The notes: generated from the sequence alone by a model not told the origin. Shown: positions 19,843 to 30,156, counted from the first letter of the stretch. The stretch: DNA of 64,000 nucleotides from Isoetes taiwanensis (GCA_021234155.1 JAJEKV010000072.1:977918-1041917), one strand, 5' to 3'. A program made the numbers and translations.

Positions 19843-20120
19843 GGTTTGGGTGCATATTCACACGGGGGGTTACTCCGGGCAACGAGAGCTGTCGGATGGG
19901 CATATTTGCCCTTTATTCCAAGATCTGGACCGTACATAGCAATCCTCATTTGTGGGGTATGCATGTACAAGTTTTTGTATACTATATATTAGGGTTTGCA
20001 AAATACTATAAGGTTTGAGACAATGTACTTAGTGGTGTTAATTTTATACATGTATTGTAAATATATTTTTGGGGCTCTCGCTGCCCTACGTAACCCCCCG
20101 TGTGAATATGCACCCAAACC
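19843..20120. mobile_element. MITE-like unit with 31-bp perfect terminal inverted repeats
   Basis: A 278-bp unit. Bases 19843-19873 and 20090-20120 are exact reverse complements (both begin GGTTTGGGTGCATATTCACA read inward). The pairing continues imperfectly to about 48 bp. It contains no coding capacity. The TSD is not obvious because another insertion abuts its right side. Confidence 0.7.
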
Positions 20121-20319
20121 AAAGGGGGTTTAAGGGGGATTTTAATTTAAATGTGTTAAATGCAATGGTTTGTGTCAATAATGTTAATGGTAGTTGTGTG
20201 TTGACTGTTATATTAAAAAAAATTTGGGCCCTTCGGGCCCTAACTAAAGCAAACATAAATAAACTTTATGGGCCTAAATATTGCAAATTGTACTCATGGT
20301 TCTAGGTCTCTGCAAGATA

Positions 20320-20560
20320 AGTATTCAATATGGACCATTGAATCAATGGTAAAGGGTCCTGATGGACTTGAGAATGAAACAGTGTCAATGATTCTACTCT
20401 TTGTGCTGCATGTGCACATTTGCTACAGGTTATGGATGATGAAGAGTTTTACGAGCGACAGGTACGTTCTGTCTTTCAATGAATGATTTACAAGGGATTC
20501 AGGAATGTAAGAGACTGATGAACATAGCAAGCAACTACCCACCTGAGACACAATTATTAG
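20320..20560 (+). pseudogene. Possible fragment of a HECT-type E3 ubiquitin ligase (UPL-like)
   Basis: In shifting frames this reads VKGPDGLENETVS, then CAACAHLLQVMDDEEFYERQ, then LSFNDLQGIQE. The DDEEFYERQ-type block resembles the region upstream of the HECT domain in UPL6/UPL7-type ligases. The match is short and from memory. It could be another captured exon. Confidence 0.25.
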
Positions 20561-21149
20561 GGCAATGAAAATAGAAGAAACAAAATGAATGTCCTATCTA
20601 GAGGTAATAGCGTCATAGATTATCTTATTAGGTTATCTCAGTTTATAGACCAAGTGGATATCTCTTAGTTATAAATCAAGCTTACCAAAGAGGACCGCGT
20701 TTACTATTAAACCCCTAAGAGTCCTGTCTGTTTGACAATTTTAATGATTTACTTAATAATGGTTAATTGCATGGTATTAGATAGCTAGGTACTCTACAAA
20801 GTAAAGCTCAAACTTTATATCTCGGTCAATCTTTGGATGCATTTTGCAAAGCAACTTTTCATCCTAAAGAACAAATGAACCCGGCTTTATGCCCGAATGG
20901 TTGATATCACAAATCATATCGAACTTTTGCATCAAATTAGGGGGACATGCTTTGAACCTTTTGTGTAGCTGAGCCGTAAATGTGTACTCGCTCAAGTATG
21001 ACCTAAGGGTTCAAAGCAACAAGAGATTAATCCTCTGCTCAAGGTGCCCATTCTCTTCTCCTTTTCATCCGTTGAAAAATAGGCGAGAAAGCGCTTAAAG
21101 GCGGAGGAAAAGCAAAAGGAAGTGAATTCAATGAATTTGAGCATCCGGA

Positions 21150-21704
21150 TGCACCCGGAAGAATTAAGGATGTCTTTGTTCCACGAACCAAATCAACTCC
21201 AATAGCAGCCACACTTTGCAAGCCGGTCAACGCGTCTGAATTGCACGAGTTGAGGTAAATTCATTTGGAAAGCTTAAAGACGATTTGCAAATTACACGAG
21301 ATAATCACTCACTTGTATGTTTCAAAGAATGTCGACAAAAAGTATGTCTCAACCAAAAGCTTCACACCACTCGGTTCGTTGGCAAGATAACCATAAGCCT
21401 TCTCAAAGGCTTGCAATTTAGACGCTTGAAGGTGAAGCACAAGTGCGAGTTCATCAAATTGAATCCATTTTGCACCAAATTGCTTTCAGCTCACCTATGA
21501 CTTTCCTGCACATATAAGGCCAGCTTAAATAACCTGAACCAATAAGAACTACTATCTAGGATAACAGCTTTAAGATTACCCATAGACTGGCAGCAAGGAG
21601 TCAAGCAGAGAAAGAAGATCAATTCCTTTAGCCACACCCTTTGCTGGGTTTGCAAATAACAGATACGTGAATGGGCCAAGAATAACAGGAACAGTCTCAA
21701 TACC
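21150..21704 (-). pseudogene. Fragment of cobalamin-independent methionine synthase gene
   Basis: On the minus strand three consecutive blocks match the N-terminal half of plant METE in the right order: [20 protein letters not shown] and [14 protein letters not shown] (21704-21579), WIQFDELALVL with LQAFEKAYG and KLLVETYF (about 21476-21313), and LTGLQSVAAIGVDLVRGTKT (about 21230-21170). Between the last two lies a 77-bp GT...AG interval (21312-21236) that looks like a kept intron, which argues for genomic capture rather than a processed copy. Frameshifts and stops make it dead. The normal enzyme makes methionine from homocysteine and 5-methyltetrahydrofolate in the cytosol and plastid. Confidence 0.75.
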
Positions 21705-22080
21705 AAGCTAGCTGCTAGATAAACCTTGGCTAGGGAGTCATGTAGAAAAAATACTAAACTCACAGCAAGTCAATTCTCCCAGAAACAGGGCAAGAAACCT
21801 TCTGTCCTCTTGAAGAGTACTTAAACCAGCTAATGCTCCCTGCTTGCAAACAAACTGCGTTTGTATGTAGCCAAGTTCGGTTTTGCAAAGCTCAAGATTC
21901 AAGCCCGAAATCTATACACAAAGCTTTTCTTTGGCTTGAATCCACCCAAATGCAAATGCTATGGCGATCAAAAATGTTGCTGATGCCGGAATGGTAGAGA
22001 TACCTAAAATCGTTGCACTTGAACATCAACAGAGGTGCTAATAGACTCGCACGATGCCGCTTAGTGGATGAAGATTACCT

Positions 22081-22140
22081 AAAACACAACCCTAAAAAAA
22101 AAACCCTAAAACACAACCCTAAAAAAAACCCTAAAACTAA
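22081..22140. repeat. Short interstitial telomere-like motifs
   Basis: Four ACCCTAAAA-type words within 60 bp (CCCTAAA is the plant telomere unit on this strand), separated by CACA and A runs. Too few and too irregular to be a telomere; it may be a repair filler or a telo-box cluster. Confidence 0.5.
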
Positions 22141-22300
22141 TGGGAGGATATTCACCACAGATTTGGCCCCTTTTCTAAAATCAACGGCTTACAAAAGGGT
22201 GCACTCTAGAAATACTATTTAGTACACCTGGATGAATACGGCCACCAAATCATATGAAAACCTTAGAGAAAACAGTATAAAAACACAAAAAAAACCCCCT

Positions 22301-22808
22301 GTTATAATGCTACATATTAGAACGGCTTATTGACATGGGTGTTCTTGATAGAATACCCAAGCAATTTGCGCCACAAAAACTTTACAAAAGTGTCATGGGA
22401 CTTTGCAATATTGGTGAGGCGATGCATGTTCGCTTGATAAGAAGGAGCGCCGAACGGAGTGACATCTATGTCCTGTAAGGTAGCCCAAGATAAAGAAGGT
22501 ATTTGCAAAGGAATACGGAATACCTCAGAAATCAGGGGCTGAGTAAGCAAAATGGTGGTGCCATCGACCACAGTAGCATATCCTTCCGGGCTGTTGATGA
22601 TGTGAGTGATGAACTGCTTCAATTGCTCCGGATTTGGGGCCGGGAGGTCCATTTGCGAGAATTCGTAAAGCTTCTGGCGTTCCGCGACTTCCCGACTTGG
22701 GCCAACGAGGGCGTCACGAAAGGTGGGTGTCGAGAAAGGCACAGACTCGAAAAGAGTTGGATCCCTTGGAGTAGAAGCTTGAAGGGTAGGAAATTTGGGT
22801 GCAGTCAT
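22301..22808 (-). pseudogene. ORF3 of copy A2, N-terminal part
   Basis: Starts at the ATG at 22808 (MTAPKFPTLQASTPRDPTLF), aligned with the start in A1. About 165 residues are open: SREVAERQKLYEFSQMDLPA, PLISEVFRIPLQIPSLSW, VKFLWRKLLGYSIKNTHVNK. The insertion breaks the frame just after the NKPF codons (stop near 22317). The ATG was preferred because upstream residues in the open frame do not align with A1. Confidence 0.75.
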
Positions 22809-23306
22809 GGCGAAGAGCGTCGGAAAGGAACAGGAAGAACTGTGTTGCGAAGGCGGAGAGCGGAGAGCGGAAGACGAAAACGCAGATAGGCGAAAAGGTT
22901 TTAGGGCGCACAAGTGTTGGCGAAGGGCATGATGAGAATGAACTGGCAACCGTTGATGATGCCAGGTGGCGACAGATGCGAAGGAGACAATTGAGAGGCA
23001 AAATTTTGGCTAAAACCCCAAACGGTAAAGGGAGAAACAGTGAACGGTGGTGTGAGACGTAAGGGAATGATCGGATGTGACAGCTGGCGAAAGGACACCC
23101 ATTAATGTTCGACGGGCGTGAAAAGAAGGAATACCATTTAATGCTGGCAACTCGAAGTGGGATATCATTAAAACGAAGGTGTCAAAAGGTACCATGGCTA
23201 GATATGCGGCGGGAGAAAAGATTCCCCATTTAGAAACAGCCTTGCATTGCAACCACGTTGGCGAAATTTCTTATTGGTCCACGTCGAGAGGGAGGTCCTC
23301 GGTTGG
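22809..23306. promoter_or_regulatory. Divergent region between ORF3 and antisense ORF, copy A2
   Basis: About 500 bp that align with 13174-13638 of A1. Conserved words include the GCGCCCTAAAACC box near ORF3 and ATTGGTCCACGT close to the antisense TATA box. Conservation across two old copies, in a place where retroelements usually have only a spacer, suggests regulatory function. Confidence 0.5.
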
Positions 23307-23315
23307 CTATATAAG
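23307..23315 (+). promoter_or_regulatory. TATA box of the antisense ORF, copy A2
   Basis: GGTTGGCTATATAAGAC, identical in core and position to A1. It lies 30 bp before the ATG at 23345, with ATTGGTCCACG about 35 bp upstream. Confidence 0.6.
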
Positions 23316-23344
23316 ACAAACAGTGGGTGAAGCTGAGACACCCG

Positions 23345-23611
23345 ATGGTGCTCAGTATGTCTGCTGCTGGACTTCACGACAAGTGCAACATGCCGTCGAA
23401 CTGCCTTGAGTGGATAACATGCAAGATGGACTGCTTGGACCTGTGGAGGTGCCACAACCGTGGCATTCCCATGGATGGGTGGTGTGCAGGGATGGCTGAG
23501 CATCCCGATCCCCACACCAACGGGATGGAGGTGGTGATTCACCTGCGCTGGGATCCGGAGCAGAACTGGTACCATATCCTTCGCATCACCTCGGCTCCCA
23601 ACCCGGAGTAG
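23345..23611 (+). CDS. Antisense cysteine-rich small protein of copy A2
   Basis: Intact 88-residue ORF opposite to the direction of A2. It is the ortholog of 12867-13136 with the same six-cysteine pattern (C14, C20, C26, C30, C36, C47). Conserved blocks are EWITCKM, HNRGIPMDGWC, GMAEHPDP, HLRWDPEQN and the C-terminus YHILRITSAPNPE. Neither copy has a stop or frameshift in it, although gag-pol of both copies is damaged. Function unknown: a compact disulfide- or metal-binding protein is conceivable. A captured host gene or a silencing/packaging factor are alternatives. Confidence 0.72.
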   Translation: MVLSMSAAGLHDKCNMPSNCLEWITCKMDCLDLWRCHNRGIPMDGWCAGMAEHPDPHTNGMEVVIHLRWDPEQNWYHILRITSAPNPE

Positions 23612-23749
23612 AGGATGTTAAAATTTAGGATTTTGGATATAGGGCGCTCAGCCCGTTTTTGTAAATAGGGCTCTGCCCATAGCGGAAATAGATGGGCGCT
23701 GCTCACATTTTGTAAAAATTTCACCTTGATAATATAAATATGCCGCTTT

Positions 23750-26410
23750 TTAGTCACTATCTGTTGTGTCTGTGTCTGGAACTGCATCTGGTGGATGATT
23801 GTCACTTTCGGTTGTATGAAATTGTTTGAGGCAAAAGCCATTAACCAATGTAGGTAATGGAGTGCCATCTAGTTCGGCCAGCTTGAAAACACTGGGTTGC
23901 ACAACTTGAATGATTTGATACGGACCAAGCCATCTGAACTTTAACTTGCCCGGAAAATTTTTGTAACGAGAATCATAAAGAAGAACCAAATCACCTTCTT
24001 TGAATGTTTTTGTCTTAAGACGTTTGTCATGCAAAGATTTTTGCAACTGTTGTCCATGAAGAACAGGAATGTAAGCATCGCGCCTAAGTTCATCCAACTG
24101 TTCCAATTGATAAACCCTTTCCTTGAGTGCAGCAGGTGGATTATGGGCTGTAGCAAGTTGAAAACGGAGAGTTGGAAGAATATATTCAAAAGGCATGAGA
24201 GCTTCTTGACCATAAACCAGTTTGAAAGGAGTGTGACCAGTAGCTATTTTGAAACTAGTGTTGTAAGCCCAAAGAACAGTAGGCAACTTGTCCTGCCAAT
24301 CGGTTCGCGAAGCGTCACAAATTTTCTTGAGAACTGTGATGAGTGTTTTGTTGGTACTTTCAGCCAAGCCATTGCCTTGAGGATAGTAAGGGGTACTCTT
24401 CCAGTATTGGATGTGAAGATAATCCGTCAGCTCCTTGATGGTATGATTGACAAAGTGCATACCACGATCACTAACAAGTTCCGTGGGACAACCAAAATGC
24501 GTGATGATGTGCGTGTAGAGAACCTTGGCTGTGCTGGCAGCAGTGTTGTCTGGAAGTGCACAAGCTTCCGCCCATTTGGTAGCATAATCCGCGATGACCA
24601 GAATATAGCGGGCACGGGTGTGCCGCGCCGGTGGGTCCATGGGCCCCACAAAATCCATTCCCCATTTGCTGAAGGGATGTGGCGTAGCGACCGGCGTCAA
24701 TGGAAGAGCGTCACGGGCCGTGGGCTTTCCCACACGCTGACAGACGTCACACGTGCGAGCATAAGCGTGGGCATCTTTGAAAAGCGTGGGCCAGAAGTAT
24801 CCTGCCAAAAGAATTTTGCGTGCCGTGGCGTCACCACTAAAATGACCACCACCAAGCCCATCGTGGGCTTGTCGAACAATATCGGGCACCTCATGAGGGA
24901 GGACACAACGACGGAGGATCATGTCTTTGCCTTGTTTGTACAAATGGCCTGCAACCATGGTATAGTCATGGACCTCTCTGAGAAACTGACGGTGGCGGGA
25001 GCAAAGCTTGTCTGGAGAGAGCGTCGGATCGGCGGGAGGAAGGGCACCAGTAAGAAGATATTGCTGAAAGTTGTGAAACCAATGGGACGTGGCCGTGACC
25101 AGGAACAATTGAGCATCTGGAAAGGCATCAGAAACACCCGTGGATGGATCATCCGTGTGGATGCGTGAAAGATAATCAGGCACCACATGAGACTTGCCTG
25201 CCTTATGAATAATTTCGAAGGGAGCGAATTCTTGCAGAAGAAGGACCCAACGAGCAATTCTGCCCGTGGGCGTGGCTTTGTTGATCAAATAAAGAAGAGC
25301 TTGATGATCAACAAAGAACTTGATCTGGCTTCCCAACAAATTATGTCGGAAACGTTGGACACAGAAAACTAAGCCCAAAGCTCCCCGTTCCGTGGCAGAG
25401 TAGTTGCGCTCAGCAGGATTGAGTTTCCGGCTGGCATAGCGGATTGGTTTATCCTTGGTTTCATCATAGGCTTGAGAGAGAACAGCACCAATTGCAAAAG
25501 CAGAGACGTCAACATGAACGTGGAAGGGCTTGTCCCATTGAGGAGGAACAAGTACCGGGGCCTGAGTAAGCAACAGCTTCAACTTCTGAAAAGCAGCTTC
25601 CGCTTGGGGATTCCAAGCCCAAGTGGATTCATCACCCGTGAGTTTATGAATGGGGTCAGCGATAGCTGCAAGTCCAGGAATGAAGGTGGAATAATAATTA
25701 ACCTTACCCAGGAAAGAACGTGTCTCTTTGATATTAGATGGTGCTTGAGCCTTCAGTACACAACTGATCTTAGCGGGATCCGTGGTGATGCCTTCTTTAC
25801 TGACCACATGACCCAACAGAACGCCTGAGGTGACGCAAAAAGTACACTTCTCAGGATTGAGACTGATGCCAGATTCATCACATTTTTGAAAGACAAGTTC
25901 CAATTTTTCCAAGTGATCATCCATGGAACTGTAGGCAGGAAAATCATCTTGGAAGATCTGAAGAAAAGGTTTATCCTTCATAAAGTCGTGAAAGACGGAG
26001 AGCATGATGCGTTGCAAGGTTGAAGGAGAGTTTGACAAACCAAAAGGGACCACCTTGTAGGCAAAAGTGCCCCACGCGGTGGTGAAGGTAGTTTTGAGTT
26101 GATCTTCTTGCTTGATAGAAATTTGATTGTACCCAGAAAAAACATCCATGAAAGAGTACATCGCATGACCAGCAACTTCTTCAAGAACCTGGTCAGTGAA
26201 GGGAAGCGGAAAGTGATCACCCTCCGTGGCTTGATTGAGTTTTCTGTAATCCACGCAAACGCGGATTTTACCATTGTGTTTGAGAGCAATGACGATGGGG
26301 CTCACCCATTCAGAATGTTTGACCTCATAAATCAGGCCAGCAGCCAAGAGTTTGTCAATTTCAGCCTTGACGCGGTCACGGTAATTTGGGTTGAGCCTGT
26401 ACTGTCGTTG
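23750..26410 (-). CDS. pol: RT-RNase H-integrase of copy A2 (open frame)
   Basis: An uninterrupted frame of about 886 codons from the UAG at 26411-26413 to the natural stop. RT motifs: VCVDYRKLNQAT, FSGYNQISIK, VVPFGLSNSPSTL and FQDDFPAYSS, an F-x-DD-F active site as in Athila but with Gln at x. RNase H: DVSAFAIGAVLS, NYSATERGALGL (usually TEREAL), FVDHQALLYL. Integrase: HHCC finger ending CDVCQRVG, then D in WGMDFVGPM, D in LVSDRGMHF, E in GLAESTNK, and a GPY module in WLGPYQIIQVV. No chromodomain. All catalytic acids are present. Expression would need readthrough of the UAG and removal of the upstream insertion, so it is probably silent. Confidence 0.9.
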   Translation of the reverse strand, partial: QRQYRLNPNYRDRVKAEIDKLLAAGLIYEVKHSEWVSPIVIALKHNGKIRVCVDYRKLNQATEGDHFPLPFTDQVLEEVAGHAMYSFMDVFSGYNQISIKQEDQLKTTFTTAWGTFAYKVVPFGLSNSPSTLQRIMLSVFHDFMKDKPFLQIFQDDFPAYSSMDDHLEKLELVFQKCDESGISLNPEKCTFCVTSGVLLGHVVSKEGITTDPAKISCVLKAQAPSNIKETRSFLGKVNYYSTFIPGLAAIADPIHKLTGDESTWAWNPQAEAAFQKLKLLLTQAPVLVPPQWDKPFHVHVDVSAFAIGAVLSQAYDETKDKPIRYASRKLNPAERNYSATERGALGLVFCVQRFRHNLLGSQIKFFVDHQALLYLINKATPTGRIARWVLLLQEFAPFEIIHKAGKSHVVPDYLSRIHTDDPSTGVSDAFPDAQLFLVTATSHWFHNFQQYLLTGALPPADPTLSPDKLCSRHRQFLREVHDYTMVAGHLYKQGKDMILRRCVLPHEVPDIVRQAHDGLGGGHFSGDATARKILLAGYFWPTLFKDAHAYARTCDVCQRVGKPTARDALPLTPVATPHPFSKWGMDFVGPMDPPARHTRARYILVIADYATKWAEACALPDNTAASTAKVLYTHIITHFGCPTELVSDRGMHFVNHTIKELTDYLHIQYWKSTPYYPQGNGLAESTNKTLITVLKKICDASRTDWQDKLPTVLWAYNTSFKIATGHTPFKLVYGQEALMPFEYILPTLRFQLATAHNPPAALKERVYQLEQLDELRRDAYIPVLHGQQLQKSLHDKRLKTKTFKEGDLVLLYDSRYKNFPGKLKFRWLGPYQIIQVVQPSVFKLAELDGTPLPTLVNGFCLKQFHTTESDNHPPDAVPDTDTTDSD

Positions 26411-26413
26411 CTA
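26405..26413 (-). promoter_or_regulatory. Conserved in-frame UAG in readthrough context
   Basis: On the minus strand TAG-CAA-CGA follows SDARPI and precedes QRQYRLNPNY in the same frame. A1 has the identical nine bases at 10073-10081. UAG followed by CAR-NBA is a known leaky-stop context. It would separate gag-protease from RT-RNase H-integrase. Confidence 0.55.
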
Positions 26414-26489
26414 GATTGGGCGTGCATCAGATTTGGTAGGAATGGTGAGTTCCCCCAATTCTCTTTTGATACCTCGAAGGTCTTTGTAG
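26414..26489 (-). pseudogene. End of the linker of copy A2 between the insertion and the UAG
   Basis: Encodes YKDLRGIKRELGELTIPTKS and DARPI before the UAG, in frame. It joins the segment ending FAWS at 28916 once the LTR-like element is removed. Confidence 0.7.
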
Positions 26490-26494
26490 CTCCA
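26490..26494. repeat. Target-site duplication CTCCA (left)
   Basis: CTCCA at 26490-26494 and 28911-28915 flanks the LTR-like insertion at its TG and CA ends. Confidence 0.9.
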
Positions 26495-28910
26495 TGTTGG
26501 AGATTATCCTGGGTGGTCTCCAACTGGGGCCTTACAAGTGTGTTTTGATGGTCAGGACCTCCAGATCACTTGAGGTGATCAATCTGCACTGCAAAAGAAA
26601 CTCTGAATTTGCAAGGAAATCTCAAATCAGCTAGAGTCCCTAAAGCAAAAAAAACTAGCAGCACTCAGACATTCACCACACCATGCATCTACTTCAAAAG
26701 CACTTAAAATCTTTACCGAGTGTGCTAGCCAACTCCGAGAAAACTGTGAAAGGTCTACGGTATAAATGCTCACGCATTTCTCACAAATCAAATTCTGACC
26801 AATCAATTTTTGGTCAATGGCACGGACGGTGAGCTCGATTCCGCCAAATGCTAGACTATGATCTTTTGTGGCGAAAACCAATTCCCACACCTAGGTATGC
26901 TCCCCTCAGGTCACGTGCATATGCTCATTTAGTCCAAACAGAGCTTAGATTCTTCTTTGTAACATGTCCGCCAGAGTCACAATGACAATGTCCATAACGG
27001 TTTTGCACTCACGATTGTCAATAATATTTTTTTTTTTCTTTTTCTACTCAAACACTCACTCTTGATGCTCCTAATTGTTCAAACACCAATAGTATTTTGC
27101 TAACTTCTTTTGTGCTTAATAACAATGCAAAGTAAAATGAGTTTAATCACAATCTCACACAATCTTTTCCCAAATTCGATTTTCATTAAGTCAAAACAAT
27201 AAATTCACAACACGAGGTATTCAAGAATGCCCGAATTTGATCACCCGAGAATCACTCAATCACAAAATAAATTTCAAGTTTCAAGAATTTCAAGGATATT
27301 TCATCACAAATGCCTCGATTTTGATTTCCCGGCGGGAGGATCTTATGCAAGCTCAGTAGGCGTCCACGACTCCACGTTCCTCGGTCTTCAAATCCGCTTT
27401 TAAGCCCTCGAAAAATTGATTGGAACAAAACCCCTTTAAAATCCCCTCGCCTTGGGTCGGATCTTGGCAAATTCGCAATCAATGCTACGGTTTTGGTTTA
27501 ATTGGGCTGTTCTTTCGATGGAATAGGACAAAACCGCCAACAAATGCAATGATCACCCCGTTTGTCCCAACGAAGGAGGTTTCTTGGCAAATTCAAATTT
27601 TAGGGTTCGACATGATATATCCCACGGTAGAGATCAAAAGGTGGGTCTAGGTATAAATAGAGATCCACATTCTATTTTCTTGATTACGTGGTCTCCTCCC
27701 ACGCCAAGCTTCGGCTTCGTGTTTTAGACTTGGCATGCCGCGGGGACGCCACTTGGCGAGGATAAGAGGGTAGATAGATGGGGGTAGAATAGGAAAATTT
27801 TTTGCATTTTTGGCATGGGGCACGGTTCCCAAGAAATGAAATTTGAAGGTCCATATAGGGTCTTTTTTTGAGATTTTTTGTGCCAGGTGGCATACTTTCA
27901 ATGGAGCTTCAAGATGGCAAGGACAAATTTTGGAAAAATAATATTTTGAAAAATGATGAATGACTGGGCAAGGTCAATGTGATATGTGTTGGTCAAACAA
28001 GGTATTTTGCCCAAATGGATGATGAGGTGGCAATAGGTGAAAATGTAGTGGAAGGATAGAAAATAGGTCAACTAGGGTAAACAAGGCTAGTAGGTTCACT
28101 TCCCAAGGTAATTTGATCATTTGGTTGACCAATTTTTTTTGAGTTTGGTTAAAACTCGCCTAGTCATCTTTTGATGATGTGGAGTGATGTGATGATGTGG
28201 AAATTTGGTGCTTAGGTGGCAACATGATGAATGAGACATGAAGGTAGCAAATGATGAGTGGACCAGAGTAGCTTTGGAGGTGATGACATGTACATCTAGT
28301 CATCATGCCATGTCACTTGGAGATAGTGACTAGGCATCTTTGTGTTTTTTTTGTATTTTTTGTGCTTAGCACATATGTTTTGCTTTAGCTACTTGGTATG
28401 AAGTGTGTGACAATGGAATAGTAAGGCATGAGATGAGCATGGTGATATAGAGTTCGATGCTAGGCAACTTTTAGATCTGACAACTTCCTTGGGAAATGTG
28501 CCCTAGGTCATGGTAGGTCAACTATGAAACAAATGGTTATACATAAAAAGCATGATGGTATAGGATGTGAAAAGGCAATGAGGGTGAAAAATAGGATAAG
28601 GATGATGGTATGATGGTGCAAAAGGCAAATAGAGAATCTTCACAATATGAGAAGGATAAATACCATATCATAGCTTGCCATCTTCACAGGGGTCTTCCAA
28701 ACCTCATAAGTGCCTTCAGAGCTAGAAAATGCATTCAATCCTTGGAGTTTGAGTTGTGAACTTGTGTCTTGACTTAAAGTCATCCTTTGGGTTCTTCATC
28801 AGCATCCTAGTCTTCAAGTCTTTTGGCCTCAGTACTCTTGGTCTTCAAGTTGTTTGCCTGTGATATTGCTCAGGATCCTTGTACATGTTGCCTGCTATAG
28901 CCAGGCAACA
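26495..28910 (+). mobile_element. 2.4-kb LTR-like insertion (probable solo LTR)
   Basis: Ends TGTTGGAGATT and CCAGGCAACA with a 5-bp TSD. No protein domain, primer site or internal terminal repeat is seen. A TATA box (GGTATAAATAGAG, 27650-27662) sits mid-way on the plus strand, as in a long LTR with U3 of about 1.15 kb. The simplest reading is a solo LTR left by recombination of a large element. A non-coding element with no LTR pair is the alternative. Short frames inside are not gene-like. Confidence 0.7.
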
Positions 28911-28915
28911 CTCCA

Positions 28916-30156
28916 AGCAAAAATATGTTTGAATTTCTTGAACAGCGTCACAGTGCGTGCTTTATAGGGAGGCGGAAGTTTAGCAGCTAAGCGGACTGGT
29001 TGATTGTTACCAATGTCCACAATTTCCACTTCGGGAGTTTGAATATGAGGAACAACCTCCGTGTCCTGAACCTGATGAGCAGGAGGCTGAAGCATGACGG
29101 GAGGAGCAGCATTTTGCGTGGTGAAGAAAAGAGGCTGCTGAGCGTCATCAAGCAAGGGTTGCTTCATGACGGCATGAACATCGACTGTCTCTGAAGAAGA
29201 AAGTGGGTCAGAAAAATGATCAAGACATTGAATGCGATTGCAGGAAGCCAGGTAAGGGTCCAAAAGAGCCGCCACACAGTCCCCGATCGAAATCATGTCA
29301 CCCCAAGGATCAAGCATACTGTGGTAAGATGAGAGAGGGAGACGGCCGGAGGAGCTTGAACATGATAAATATTTTGTGCTTCTTAGTCGATTAATCCGAG
29401 ATGGAAGGTTCAAAGATTCTCGACAGAGATCAATTGGCGGTTCCTATCCATTGTGGCATTGAGATGGCCATCGGTGATAACAAGTTGGTCCGTGGCCCAG
29501 TAATGAATACTCTTAGCCTGGCGGAGAAAAGGTCGTCCAACCAGCATTTCATAATCACCAGGATCTTCGCTAGCTTTCCAAACACCAAATTCCAAGGGGA
29601 ATTTGAGATCACCAATGCTGATATGGAGAAGAGGAGTGACACCTTGAGGACGCGTGATATGGCCATTAGCCAACTTGATGTCATAAGGGGCACGGTATAA
29701 TTGTTTGATGCCCAATTGCTTTCGGAGCTTATCAGTAATAAGATTGACAGCACTACCACCATCAATTTGGACATGATTGACTTGCTGATTGCCCACCGTG
29801 GCGTGCACTGTGGGTGTGGAAGTCGCAACAGCTCCAACCAGAACCGTGGGAAGAGGTAATTGATCTTTGAGAGCCGGACAGAGTTTCAAAATGGTGGCCA
29901 GGCTCAAAGGAATCTTGATCTTGGCAAGTTCTTCCTGAAGTTCCAAAGGAACATGAGAAAAGGGGTCCGCAGGGTCGAGTGGAGCAGGAGTCTGTGGTAA
30001 AGAAGCTGAGACTTCTTTGAGAAGCTCTACCTCAGCAGCAATATTTGGATACGTGTGAGAGCGGGCACTAGTGGATGAAGACGGCTCAGCCTGACGCTGC
30101 TGAGCTCGAGTGATGGCGTGAACATTGGCCAATGTGCGACCTTCCGCAGCCTGCAT
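28916..30156 (-). pseudogene. Protease and linker of copy A2 (one frameshift)
   Basis: The frame 30156-29410 holds the protease: HVQIDGGSAVNLI (catalytic Asp, written D-G-G as in several Tat/Athila enzymes rather than D-T/S-G), LPTVLVGAVATSTPT before it, and GDYEMLVGRPFLRQAKSIHY after it. A frameshift near 29400-29440 moves the linker to the frame 29413-28916, with VDVHAVMKQPLLDDAQQPLF and TLFKKFKHIFAWS, where the LTR-like element cuts in. Confidence 0.85.

Larger units (their letters stand above)
20121..22300. mobile_element. Insertion carrying host gene fragments, inside ORF3 of A2
   Basis: ORF3 of A2 stops near 22300 and resumes at about 19842, so everything between is inserted. The right part begins AAAGGGGGTTTAAG and ends AAACCCCCTGTT, a short inverted AGGGGGTTT at both ends. 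It carries a methionine synthase piece, a possible E3-ligase piece and other exon-like scraps. This is the pattern of a non-autonomous DNA transposon or Helitron that has captured genes. The transposase class cannot be told. Confidence 0.5.

Noticed and set aside
24029..25168. 379-codon plus-strand frame across pol of A2
   Set aside because: Exact antisense shadow of the integrase and RNase H frame. A matching antisense frame in A1 (11444-12103) has no independent support, unlike the small ORF at 23345.
26495..28910. Complete small LTR element with two LTRs
   Set aside because: No direct repeat of the first bases was found near the right end, and no primer site or purine tract lies inside.
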